This document shows positions 5,572-13,066 of a stretch of 17,878 nt of DNA, piece by piece. Below the pieces are notes generated by a model that did not search any database, was not told where the DNA came from, and saw only the letters and a list, made by a program, of their open reading frames with translations. Location: positions 4,726 to 22,603 of the forward strand of contig JAHCSD010000001.1 in assembly GCA_018609185.1 (NCBI GenBank), in the 5' to 3' direction. The stretch is from Patescibacteria group bacterium (GTDB taxonomy: Bacteria; Patescibacteriota; Minisyncoccia; JAHCSD01). Made by a program: the position numbers and the translations under genes. The number at the start of each line of letters is the position of its first letter. Within the stretch, counting starts at the first letter, position 1.

Positions 5572-6965
5572 TTTATCCTTTTCAAAACTCTCTTCCTTCC
5601 CAACACCACCGCAATATCTATTGGGTCCGGCGATGCTTTTTTTCCGGAAAGTGCTACGCGTAGGGGCCAAAACAGCCTTCCCTTGTCTCCTAGTTTTTCT
5701 GCTTCCGCCATTAATATCTTTTGCAGATTTTCTTTTGTAAAATCTTTTTCGTCTATTCCGGACAGGACATTCTCAAGTTTGTTAAGTATTTCTGAAAGTT
5801 CCTCATCTTTCATGTCTTTCCATCGAAGGAGCTCTTTATCATATTCTAACACGTCCGTGAAGAAGAAATCTGCCAACTCCCCTATCTCGGAGAGTTTTTT
5901 CATGCGTTCTTGCTCAAGCGCCACAACTTTTTTAACGTATTCTTTGTCGAGATTTTCATCTTTCAGAAATGGCATACATCTTTCGGTAAGCTTCTCTAAA
6001 TCCATATTCCGGATATAATTACCGTTAATCCAGTCCAATTTATCCAGGTTGAATATCGCACCCCCTTTTTGGACTCGCTCCAAAGAAAATTCATTGATCA
6101 ATTCGTCTCGAGTAAATAATTCCCGTTCGTCTCCTGGATTCCAGCCCAGAAGCGCCATAAAGTTTATCATTGCCTCGGGTAGATATCCCTGGTCTTGATA
6201 CCAGGAAATCGAAAGCGTCCCATGTCGTTTGCTTAATTTGCTTCTATCTTCTCCTAAAATGAGGGGAAGATGGGCATATTCGGGACGAGGAAATCCGAGT
6301 TCTTCCTGAATTAATATTTGCTTTGGCGTGTTTGAAATATGGTCTTCGCCGCGTATTACATGCGAGATGTTCATCTCAAAGTCATCAATCGCAACCGCAA
6401 GATTATAAAGGGGGGTTGATTCGTTTCTTGCAATGGACATATCGCCAAGAAGTGCAGTATCAAATTCGATATCGCCACGGATGAGATCTTTAAATTGAAT
6501 TTTTTTTTCGGGTGGTCGAAATCGGATAATCCCCTTCTCCGCGGGACTCTTAGGAGGGTTTTCAGAATGGTCACATAGATGCCGAGGCGCAAGTTTTTTC
6601 TTAAATTGTTCCTGTTTTTCTTGTTCAAGCTCATCTTGCGAATGGAAGCAGTAAAACGCTTTCTTTTTCTTAAGTAACATTTTGATGTATGTGGTATATG
6701 TATCGATTCTCTCACTTTGCCGGTATCCTTTTTGTTCAATGCCTTCGTCCCAATCAATCCCCAGCCATTTGAGATTTTCTATAATATCCTTCTCATATTT
6801 TGGATCTGAGCGCTCCAGATCCGTATCTTCTATTCGTAAGACAAAGCTACCCCCGTGTTTTCTCGCGTAAAGCCAGTTAAAAAGTGCGGTGCGAGCAGTA
6901 CCGATATGTAGGGGGCCCGTGGGGCTTGGAGCGATACGAACTCTAATAGTTTTGTTTTTTGGCAT
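5550..6965 (-). CDS. gltX: Glutamyl-tRNA synthetase
   Basis: 471 aa, the usual length for this class I synthetase, which charges tRNA with glutamate. The HIGH-type motif is PLHIGTA (18-24) after APSPTG. The KMSKS-type loop is SKLSKRHG (242-249). The GEDHISNTPKQ segment (207-216) is the conserved Rossmann-core motif of GluRS. YCFH (105-108) and LCDH (130-133) could form the zinc site. The C-terminal helical anticodon-binding domain is complete. Neighbouring genes cannot show whether it is discriminating or also misacylates tRNA-Gln; the His29-type AspRS at the other end of the cluster suggests that amidotransferase routes may operate. Its ATG lies 23 bp inside the 3' end of murG, so the two are translationally coupled. 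No Shine-Dalgarno site is visible. Confidence 0.97.
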   Translation of the reverse strand: MPKNKTIRVRIAPSPTGPLHIGTARTALFNWLYARKHGGSFVLRIEDTDLERSDPKYEKDIIENLKWLGIDWDEGIEQKGYRQSERIDTYTTYIKMLLKKKKAFYCFHSQDELEQEKQEQFKKKLAPRHLCDHSENPPKSPAEKGIIRFRPPEKKIQFKDLIRGDIEFDTALLGDMSIARNESTPLYNLAVAIDDFEMNISHVIRGEDHISNTPKQILIQEELGFPRPEYAHLPLILGEDRSKLSKRHGTLSISWYQDQGYLPEAMINFMALLGWNPGDERELFTRDELINEFSLERVQKGGAIFNLDKLDWINGNYIRNMDLEKLTERCMPFLKDENLDKEYVKKVVALEQERMKKLSEIGELADFFFTDVLEYDKELLRWKDMKDEELSEILNKLENVLSGIDEKDFTKENLQKILMAEAEKLGDKGRLFWPLRVALSGKKASPDPIDIAVVLGRKRVLKRIKEARNRK

Positions 6966-8091
6966 GTTGATTTTGTGGGAGGTTTTTATGCTTGATTAAT
7001 TTTAATATCTCGTCCGCTATAAGCCCTGCTGCATCCGGGGTGGCAAACTGTTTCGCGTGAGCGCTCATAGCAGTGAGTGCCGCATTGTCGTTTAAGAGCT
7101 CCTGAACGGTTCCCAGGAATACATGGGGCGTCAAGCTTTCTTCCTCGATTATTCTACATGCATCGGCCTTATGATACACGAGTGCATTTTTTTGCTGATG
7201 ACCAGAAGCGGAATTCGCAAGAGGTATAACGATACTTGGCTTACCCGCCTCAGCTATTTCGAAGATGCTTCCTGCACCCGCACGAGAAATCACAAGGTCT
7301 GCCGCGGCATATGCAAACGCCAACTCTTTTTGGTTGAGAAATGGGTATAAGTGATACGAAGAAAGTCCCTGCCGTTTTGTGGCGATACGTGATTCTCTTG
7401 CAACGCCCTCAAAATGTGTGGGACCGCTGATATGTATTATTTCATATTCTTTGAGAAGCGTTCCAAGGACATCCAAAATTGCACCATTTAACACAAGGGA
7501 TCCCTGGGACCCGCCCATCACAAGTATTACTTTTTTATTCCCTGCCAGCTGAAAATGCTTTTTTGCTTCTTGTGCTGTTTCCTGTGCGAGCATTTTACGT
7601 ACAGGATTTCCGGTATATACAAGCTTATGATAAGGAAAATAATCTTCTTCGAACTTAAAAGAATATGCAATAGTTTTCGCAAATCTACCAAGAATCCTAT
7701 TTGCAAGTCCCGGGATTGCATCAGATTCATGAATAATAATTGGAATCCGAAAGAGCCAGCCCACTATCACTACAGGAAAGCTTCCATACCCTCCCTTTCC
7801 GAAAATAACATCCGGCATTATCCGGAAAAGGTGCCAATAACTCTGAATTATACCAAGGAAGATTTTTCCTACGTCAAGAACATTCTCAAGAGACATATAT
7901 CTACGGAACTTACCCGTTGATATTTTTCTTACTCTTAGCTTGATTCCGTTGAGATCCTCTTTTGAAAGTGAATCTGGCCCCACATAGAAACATTCAAGTT
8001 GAGGAATTTTGCGTTTTTGAAGTTCTTCGAGAATGGCAAGGATGGGAAATATATGTCCTCCCGTACCACCGCCCGTAAACACGATGCGCAT
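6943..8091 (-). CDS. murG: UDP-GlcNAc:lipid I GlcNAc transferase
   Basis: About 382 aa from the ATG at 8091; an in-frame TTG five codons upstream (8106) is possible. MurG adds GlcNAc to lipid I to make lipid II on the inner face of the membrane. The N-terminal nucleotide-fold glycine loop is TGGGTGGHIFP. The lipid-side signatures GKGGYGSFP and HESDAIPGLANR follow. The C-terminal UDP-GlcNAc domain has VMGGSQGS and the SRAGAGSIFEIAEAGKPSIVIPL block. The short Lys/Gln-rich C-terminus overlaps the start of gltX. Upstream, ftsW ends 88 bp away across a tandem-repeat spacer. The ftsW-murG order is typical of dcw clusters. Confidence 0.97.
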   Translation of the reverse strand: MRIVFTGGGTGGHIFPILAILEELQKRKIPQLECFYVGPDSLSKEDLNGIKLRVRKISTGKFRRYMSLENVLDVGKIFLGIIQSYWHLFRIMPDVIFGKGGYGSFPVVIVGWLFRIPIIIHESDAIPGLANRILGRFAKTIAYSFKFEEDYFPYHKLVYTGNPVRKMLAQETAQEAKKHFQLAGNKKVILVMGGSQGSLVLNGAILDVLGTLLKEYEIIHISGPTHFEGVARESRIATKRQGLSSYHLYPFLNQKELAFAYAAADLVISRAGAGSIFEIAEAGKPSIVIPLANSASGHQQKNALVYHKADACRIIEEESLTPHVFLGTVQELLNDNAALTAMSAHAKQFATPDAAGLIADEILKLIKHKNLPQNQHAKKQNY

Positions 8092-8135
8092 AAGACGCGA
8101 CCCCAATATACGAATCGCACCCTAATGATCCTAAT

Positions 8136-8176
8136 ATATTCGGGTCATTCGGGTGAGATATTCGGGTCATTCGGGT
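8136..8176. repeat. Tandem 19-bp repeat in the ftsW-murG spacer
   Basis: ATATTCGGGTCATTCGGGT occurs at 8136-8154 and again at 8158-8176 (period 22). Each copy contains two TTCGGGT units. It sits immediately after the ftsW stop in transcription order. It could be a remnant of a multi-copy intergenic repeat. Confidence 0.7.
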
Positions 8177-8179
8177 CGC

Positions 8180-9316
8180 TTATTTGTTTTCTTTTGATAT
8201 TCTCAATAAAATCGCAACTCCCACAAGCGAAATGATAAGGGCCGAACCCCCGTAACTTACAAAGGGAAGGGGCATACCGGTAAGCGGCATGAGTCCGGAG
8301 ATTGATCCTATATTAATAAATGCTTGCAGGCCGATCCACGTGGTTATTCCCGCACCCGCAAGGCGCGAAAACGGGTCTCGCGAGGAAAGAGAAATTTTAA
8401 ATCCACGCCAAATAAACAAGAGAAAAAGGCTAATTAAAATTACGGCACCAATAAATCCTGCCTCTTCTGACCAAATGGCAAAAATAGAATCGCTGATAGG
8501 CTCGGGCAAAAAATTATATTTCTGGCGGCTATGACCAAGCCCAAATCCTAGAAATCCGCCTGAGCCAATCGCGATGAGCGCCTGATTAATCTGGTAACTT
8601 ATTCCCAAGGGGTCAATTTGAGGATTAAAGAATGCAGTGATACGGTTAGCTCGATAGGGCGCAATTTTCAGAAGAACAAGAAAGAGTGCTACTCCGGAAC
8701 CCATAATGATTCCCATGTGACGGAGTGGTGCGCCTGATAAAAAATAGATGGCAGCACCCGTAATACTTATTATTCCAAGGGTTCCGATGTCGGGCTGGAG
8801 TATTAAGAAGAACCCGAGAAGCCCGCTAATAAAAAGAAAGGGAAGCAGGGATTCGCTGATCCGCGAGAATTTTTTTTCTTTATGCTTGAGCCATGCTGCA
8901 AGGTAAAGAATGAATCCCAGTTTTGCAATTTCTGAAGGCTGGAGCGATATGTCCGCAATTTGGATCCAGCGCGATGCTCCCCCACGACCATACCCTATAT
9001 CAGGGACGAACACCAGTATCAATAGTAAAAAACCAAGAAGAAGAATGGGAAGAGAAAGTTTTTCCCACCACTTAAAGGGAATTTTATACGCGATCCAGGC
9101 GAAGATAATTCCCAAAATTGCTCCATATATCACTTGGTGTCTCAAAAAGTAATAGCTTTCCTGAAAACGTTCCTGGCTGATAACTACCGAGGCGCTTGCA
9201 AGTATCACAAGACCCAAAAGCACAAGAGCTACAACGGTGCCCAGGAGAATGCGATCGGGTCCAGTTGTTTTTTTGTAAACCAAAGTAAAGTTGCGTTCGG
9301 TGTCTCCCTTTTTCAC
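8180..9316 (-). CDS. ftsW: SEDS-family peptidoglycan glycosyltransferase FtsW
   Basis: 378 aa with about ten membrane spans. SEDS proteins polymerise lipid II into glycan with a partner class B PBP; FtsW acts at the septum. Signatures are ISLQPSEIAKLGF, ILQPDIGT, QINQALIAIGSGGFLGFGLGHSRQKYNFLPEP, and the C-terminal GLMPLTGMPLPFVSYGGSALI. The conserved Asp of the extracellular loop would fall in the PDIGYGRGG segment or the following loop. FtsW rather than RodA is favoured by the adjacent murG and mur genes and by the GxxPxTGxPLPFxSYGGS form. The start is GTG at 9316, without a good Shine-Dalgarno site. No class B PBP gene is in the window. Upstream is the 0.5-kb break with nested inverted repeats and the small plus-strand gene. 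Confidence 0.95.
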   Translation of the reverse strand: MKKGDTERNFTLVYKKTTGPDRILLGTVVALVLLGLVILASASVVISQERFQESYYFLRHQVIYGAILGIIFAWIAYKIPFKWWEKLSLPILLLGFLLLILVFVPDIGYGRGGASRWIQIADISLQPSEIAKLGFILYLAAWLKHKEKKFSRISESLLPFLFISGLLGFFLILQPDIGTLGIISITGAAIYFLSGAPLRHMGIIMGSGVALFLVLLKIAPYRANRITAFFNPQIDPLGISYQINQALIAIGSGGFLGFGLGHSRQKYNFLPEPISDSIFAIWSEEAGFIGAVILISLFLLFIWRGFKISLSSRDPFSRLAGAGITTWIGLQAFINIGSISGLMPLTGMPLPFVSYGGSALIISLVGVAILLRISKENK

Positions 9317-9331
9317 TACGTTCCAGTTTAG

Positions 9332-9431
9332 ACAACTAGCTATTCGTTCCGTTTAACGCAAAAATTGAACTCGTCCACGACTGCGGTCGGGACTCAAACA
9401 GCAATTTTTGCTACTCCACTCATGTAGTTGT
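9332..9431. repeat. Nested inverted repeats upstream of ftsW
   Basis: From outside inwards: ACAACTA (9332-9338) with TAGTTGT (9425-9431); GCAAAAATTG (9358-9367) with CAATTTTTGC (9402-9411); GTCC (9373-9376) with GGAC (9390-9393); CGAC (9378-9381) with GTCG (9386-9389) around TGCG. A further arm GCTATTCG (9339-9346) has its complement CGAATAGC at 9497-9504. This is either a long ftsW leader, an independent small RNA or a decayed mobile palindrome. The rest of 9432-9529 shows no other feature. Confidence 0.65.
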
Positions 9432-9529
9432 TACCAAACCTTCACTATTGTTCAAAAGAGAGCACCTCACTTCATAAGACGTGACGCCTTTCTTAGCGAA
9501 TAGCCGTTCTTCAAAATGTACGAAAACTA

Positions 9530-9558
9530 TTGACAAAATAGATTATTTATTATAGAAT
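9530..9558 (+). promoter_or_regulatory. Promoter of the 49-aa peptide gene
   Basis: TTGACA (9530-9535), a 17-bp spacer and TAGAAT (9553-9558). It gives a leader of about 80 nt before the GTG at 9648. Confidence 0.82.
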
Positions 9559-9587
9559 ACGCTGTTCTGTATTAGAACAAGATTTTT

Positions 9588-9620
9588 ACCCCGTGAATCA
9601 CGGAGTGATTTTTACGGGGT
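9588..9620 (+). promoter_or_regulatory. Two-tier hairpin in the leader of the 49-aa gene
   Basis: ACCCCGT (9588-9594) pairs with ACGGGGT (9614-9620). Inside it AATCAC (9596-9601) pairs with GTGATT (9605-9610) around a GGA loop. It lies between the promoter and the ribosome-binding site. No long T run follows, so it is more likely a stability or regulatory element than an attenuator. Confidence 0.5.
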
Positions 9621-9647
9621 TAGTTCCTTGAGAAAGGAGGGAACAAA

Positions 9648-9797
9648 GTGCCGATTGTTAAGGGTAGATGGGAGCCAAGACGTTCACCAAAACTTCATAT
9701 GGATGGTTGGGCTGGAATTATATTCGAAGCCATTCTCCCCGGATTAGCTTTAATGGCGGGGGCAGTTCTACTGGGCTTAATCTTTATCCTCCAATAA
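9648..9797 (+). CDS. 49-aa small membrane peptide
   Basis: This short gene begins with GTG at 9648, 7 nt after a strong AAGGAGG site (9634-9640), and ends with TAA at 9795-9797. The peptide starts MPIVKGRWEPRRSPKLHMDG, a basic, Pro-rich head of about 20 residues. It then has one hydrophobic segment to the end (WAGIIFEAILPGLAL, then MAGAVLLGLIFILQ). A basic head predicts an N-in single-span protein. A consensus promoter, a folded leader, an ideal ribosome-binding site and a following terminator all support a real, independently expressed gene. I do not recognise a family; a toxin-like peptide, a membrane-complex subunit or a divisome accessory are all possible. It lies between ftsW and murD, on the opposite strand from the cell-wall genes. 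Confidence 0.72.
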   Translation: MPIVKGRWEPRRSPKLHMDGWAGIIFEAILPGLALMAGAVLLGLIFILQ

Positions 9798-9807
9798 CGC
9801 TATTTAT

Positions 9808-9836
9808 AAGCGGCACAACGTGTCGCTTTTCTTTTT
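9808..9836 (+). terminator. Terminator after the 49-aa gene
   Basis: AAGCGGCAC (9808-9816) pairs with GTGTCGCTT (9820-9828), with one G-U pair and an AAC loop, followed by TTCTTTTTC. The end of murD is 7 bp further on. Confidence 0.8.
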
Positions 9837-9842
9837 CAAAAC

Positions 9843-11309
9843 TCAATAAACTTCTCCGGATTTCAATTGATCGACGGCATTGACGAATTGTTCTCCTCTG
9901 TCAAATTCGTTTTTAAACATGTTAAAGCTTGCCGCCCCCGGAGAAAGAAGAATTATGTCACCGGGTTGGGATTTTCTCCATGCTTTTTGTACTGCCTTTT
10001 TCATGGTTTGTACTTGATCCGTTTTATTTTTCAAAAAGAGAGAATCTATTCGCTTAATATGTGTTTTTATTTTTTGAGATGCTGTGCCCGGTAATAATAT
10101 GAGGTGTTTGACGCGGGTAATGATTTCTTGTGAAAGACGTTTATAGTTAAGATTTTTATCTTCTCCTCCAGCAATGAGAATAATGTTCCGAGAACGTTCC
10201 GAATCCAGGGTATTAATTGCCGCAATGGTTGAATCGGGCATAGTTGCGGTGGTGTCATTGATAAATTTCCTTTTCTTGATAGTAGCGATTAACTCAAGCC
10301 TTGAGGGAATTCCCCTGAAAGAGCCCAAAACAGATTCAACAATTTTTAAAGGAACTCCTGTGCGTAGCGCAATACTTACGGCACCCAAAACATTCATAAT
10401 ATTATGTTCTCCCCTAATTTTCAGGTCTTTTAGAAGAAGAACTTGTTTCTTGTTTGGCCCAAAGACAATTTTGTTGTGAAGAACAAATGCACCGATTTGA
10501 GACTTGTTTTTTAACACAGAGGAGAGATTGGATGTTTTTGAAAAAAAGAGAATTCGCGAAGGAGCTTTTTTGGCAAAGGTTTTTACCCTCGAATCGTCAA
10601 AATTGAGGAGGAGAATATCTGTTGGTTTCTGAAATCGATAGATAAGTTTTTTGGCTGCAATATATTCAGTAAACGATTTATAGGTATTGAGATGGTCTGG
10701 CAATATATTGGTAATAAGGGCAATAGCGGGACTTTTTTTATGGGGGAGAAGGCCCTCAAGCTGCCAGCTGGAAAGTTCAAGCACCACACGAGTATGCTTG
10801 TTTATACGAGAGAGACTTTCGAGCGCTGAAGTGCCAATATTACCAGCTAACACGGTATTTTTTGAATGAGCACGAAAAATACTATACAGCAAGCTGACTG
10901 TTGTTGACTTGCCCTTGGTTCCGGTAATTCCAATTATTGGTGCCGGACATAATTCGAAAAAGATACCGATGTCGGTATCAATGGGCGTACTGCAGGCGTG
11001 AGCTAGTTTGAGGTAGGGAGACGACCGAGGGATCGCGGGATTTTTTATAATAAGATCTGCGTTTTGAAAATCTTCCTTTCTGTGTCTTCCGAGAACGTAT
11101 TTGGCCCGTATGTGTTTTAATTCAGCAATAGAAACTTGTAATTCTTTTTTGCTTCTTAAGTCAGTAATGGTGACCTTTGCGCCGTTTTGGGTGAGAAACT
11201 TTACTATGCCCACTCCCCCGCCGTGAAGACCAAGACCCATAACTAATACCCGTTTATCACGAAAGAACCTTTTGGGATTCGAGATATTTGGTAAAGAAGG
11301 CATTCTCAT
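9843..11309 (-). CDS. murD: UDP-N-acetylmuramoyl-L-alanine:D-glutamate ligase
   Basis: MurD adds D-glutamate to UDP-MurNAc-L-Ala in the cytoplasm using ATP. From the ATG at 11309 the protein is 488 aa, a little over the usual 440-460. The open frame extends 22 codons upstream, but that stretch lies in a repetitive palindrome, so I exclude it; an ATG two codons later (11303) is equally possible. The N-terminal Rossmann-like domain has VLVMGLGLHGGG. The central ATPase domain has GITGTKGKSTT (P-loop), ELSSWQLEG and ILPDHLNTY. The C-terminal domain has the MurD-specific LSPGAASFNMFKNEFDRGEQF. Downstream in transcription is the 0.5-kb break with the convergent 49-aa gene; upstream is the deacylase-family gene. 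Confidence 0.96.
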   Translation of the reverse strand: MRMPSLPNISNPKRFFRDKRVLVMGLGLHGGGVGIVKFLTQNGAKVTITDLRSKKELQVSIAELKHIRAKYVLGRHRKEDFQNADLIIKNPAIPRSSPYLKLAHACSTPIDTDIGIFFELCPAPIIGITGTKGKSTTVSLLYSIFRAHSKNTVLAGNIGTSALESLSRINKHTRVVLELSSWQLEGLLPHKKSPAIALITNILPDHLNTYKSFTEYIAAKKLIYRFQKPTDILLLNFDDSRVKTFAKKAPSRILFFSKTSNLSSVLKNKSQIGAFVLHNKIVFGPNKKQVLLLKDLKIRGEHNIMNVLGAVSIALRTGVPLKIVESVLGSFRGIPSRLELIATIKKRKFINDTTATMPDSTIAAINTLDSERSRNIILIAGGEDKNLNYKRLSQEIITRVKHLILLPGTASQKIKTHIKRIDSLFLKNKTDQVQTMKKAVQKAWRKSQPGDIILLSPGAASFNMFKNEFDRGEQFVNAVDQLKSGEVY

Positions 11310-11320
11310 GGACACGTTAA

Positions 11321-11458
11321 AAATCCGAAATCCGAATATCGAAATCCGAAACAAATCCAAATGACCGAAATTCAAAATTCTAAACGTCGCATGTTTTGGT
11401 CATTTGAACATTTGAATTTTGATATTGTTTCGAGTTTCGTGCTTCGTGCTTCGGATTT
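11321..11458. repeat. Intergenic palindromic repeat, copy A
   Basis: A long imperfect palindrome made of AAATCCGAA/CGAAA/CGAATATCG-type words on the left and their complements (GTTTCGAGTTTCG, GTGCTTCGGATTT) on the right. The centre holds TCATTTGAACATTTGAATTTTGA. Copy B at 13067-13201 shares its right half almost word for word and has the same orientation. It lies between the deacylase-family gene and murD. Similar word sets recur in intergenic regions of various environmental bacterial genomes (general recollection, not searched). Confidence 0.75.
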
Positions 11459-11459
11459 G

Positions 11460-11495
11460 AAATTCTAAGAAGAGCTTAAGCTCTTCTTAGAATTT
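11460..11495. repeat. 36-bp perfect palindrome containing the deacylase gene stop codon
   Basis: Each arm is AAATTCTAAGAAGAGCTT (18 bp) with its exact complement adjoining. The TAA stop (11478-11476 on the minus strand) lies at the centre. As RNA it would form a strong 3'-end hairpin; there is no long T run afterwards. It abuts repeat copy A. Confidence 0.85.
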
Positions 11496-13047
11496 TTCCC
11501 GGCATTTTCCCTGTAAACTTTTCATCTTCAACCACCATTTCGCCGTTTACAATGACATACGTGATTCCTGAAGGATATTGAAACGGGTTTTTAAAGGTTG
11601 CGTGATCTATTATAGTATTGGGATCAAAAATAGTAATATCGGCAAAATAATTTTTTCGGATCTCGCCTCTGTCTTTGAGCCCTATTTTTTGGGCAGGACC
11701 TGAAGAAATTTTATGTATCGCGTCTTCCCAGCCTATAAAGTGTCGTTCGCGGACGTACCTGCCCAAGAATCTCGGAAAAGCACCAAAAGATCTTGGATGG
11801 ACAAGTTCTTCCCGTTTACGATACGCTTCTGTATACCCAAAGCCATCAGAGGCAACGAAAGAGTTTTTACTGCCCAGCGCCGCAGTCAGATTCCCGTGAT
11901 CAATAAGATCCATAAACGCAATGATACGGCCGTCGGAAGCAACAAGGGTATTAAGAATCGCTTCTTCCGGGCTTATGCCTTCGTTTTCTGCAATTTCTGA
12001 TATGGATTTCCCTATAAATGTTTTCTCGTGCGGAGAGGAAGCAATAATAACGTTGCTATAATCATACTCATCCTTTTTCATTTCTTTCATAAGGCGTTCT
12101 CGTAGGGAGGGTTCTCGAATACGTGCAAGGAGCATTTTCTTGCCTCCTTTGCTTGCCCAATCAGGAAGAAAAATATACAGGACCGACCCAATCGTGAGAT
12201 ACGGGTACACGTCAAAATTGATGTTCACCTTATGACTACGGGCTGAATCGATCATTTCAAGCCCCTTTTCAAACTGCTCTTTTGAATCTTTTGCAATATT
12301 TTTAAAGTGAGAAATCTCACATGATATTCCGTTTTCACGCGCCAAGTTTATCGTCTCGTTAAGCGCTCGGAGAGAGTCCTGTGCTTCGTCCCGTAAGTGA
12401 GTGGAGTAAAGTGCATCATATTTCTTAACAACAGCAGCGAACCCCTCAAGCTCTTTTAAGGAGGCGACTTTTGCATGAGAATATGCAAGTCCGGTCGAGA
12501 GCCCAAATGCCCCCTCGCTGATTGCTTCTTCCACTGTAAATTTTGCACGATCAAGCTCTTCATCTGTAAGCTCGCGAAATTCTTCCCCCACTATTGCTCG
12601 TCGCACCGTCGCATGCCCCACAAGGGTAGCAATATTCAAACTAAAGGGCTTTTTTTCGAGTTCGTCCAGGAATTCTCCCATCTTGAGCCAATTTATATTT
12701 GCCTCGCTAATGTCTGCCCATTTTTGTATTGAAAGAAGAGAGGAAGGTTCGATCAGGGGCGCAAGGGAAGACCCGCAGTTACCAATCAGAATACTGGTTA
12801 TTCCCTGACGCAATAAGCTTTCAAAATTGGGAGTGCTAAACAGGGTCCAATATGAATCAGAATGGTTGAGTATATCGACAAATCCTGGCGCCACCACGAG
12901 TCCATTTGCGTCTATAACCTTTGCAGTTTTTGCCTTTAGAGTTTGAGCAACCTTCTTAATTCTTCCTCCTTCAATCCCAACGTCGCCCTTGTAGGGTTTT
13001 CTTCCTGTTCCGTCAATAATAGTTCCGTTTTTAATTAATATATCCAA
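11476..13047 (-). CDS. N-acyl-D-amino-acid deacylase family amidohydrolase
   Basis: 523 aa, matching D-aminoacylase / N-acyl-D-Glu or D-Asp deacylase length (about 480-530). The N-terminal beta-sandwich begins with MDILIKNGTIIDGTG; residues about 52-440 form the metal barrel; the C-terminus returns to the sandwich (ADITIFDPNTI... VIVNGEMVVEDEKFTGKMPGK). Metal-site residues seen are Cys91 (GNCGSS), His217 (STHLRDE), His247 (ISHFK) and Asp401 (VASDG). The usual HxH after the first strand (FIDSHTH in the family) reads FVDILNHSD, so His62 is kept but the first His is Leu60. The known reaction removes the acyl group from N-acyl-D-amino acids; substrate is unknown here. Lying between murI and murD suggests D-Glu or other D-amino-acid recycling. 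TTG start (13047) just after a 7-bp hairpin (13050-13066). Direct repeats flank the gene. Confidence 0.88.
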   Translation of the reverse strand: MDILIKNGTIIDGTGRKPYKGDVGIEGGRIKKVAQTLKAKTAKVIDANGLVVAPGFVDILNHSDSYWTLFSTPNFESLLRQGITSILIGNCGSSLAPLIEPSSLLSIQKWADISEANINWLKMGEFLDELEKKPFSLNIATLVGHATVRRAIVGEEFRELTDEELDRAKFTVEEAISEGAFGLSTGLAYSHAKVASLKELEGFAAVVKKYDALYSTHLRDEAQDSLRALNETINLARENGISCEISHFKNIAKDSKEQFEKGLEMIDSARSHKVNINFDVYPYLTIGSVLYIFLPDWASKGGKKMLLARIREPSLRERLMKEMKKDEYDYSNVIIASSPHEKTFIGKSISEIAENEGISPEEAILNTLVASDGRIIAFMDLIDHGNLTAALGSKNSFVASDGFGYTEAYRKREELVHPRSFGAFPRFLGRYVRERHFIGWEDAIHKISSGPAQKIGLKDRGEIRKNYFADITIFDPNTIIDHATFKNPFQYPSGITYVIVNGEMVVEDEKFTGKMPGKILRRA

Positions 13048-13066
13048 GGCTTTTACTTCGTAAAAG

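Noticed and set aside
5554..6018. 154-codon open frame antisense to gltX
   Set aside because: Ser/Phe-rich shadow of the well-supported gltX coding frame.
8136..8176. CRISPR-like direct repeats
   Set aside because: Only two copies with a 3-bp gap and no spacer-length sequence or cas genes.
11310..11375. N-terminal 22-residue extension of MurD in the open frame
   Set aside because: These codons lie wholly in the palindromic repeat and encode an atypical Phe/Ile-rich stretch; family alignment places the start at 11309 or 11303.
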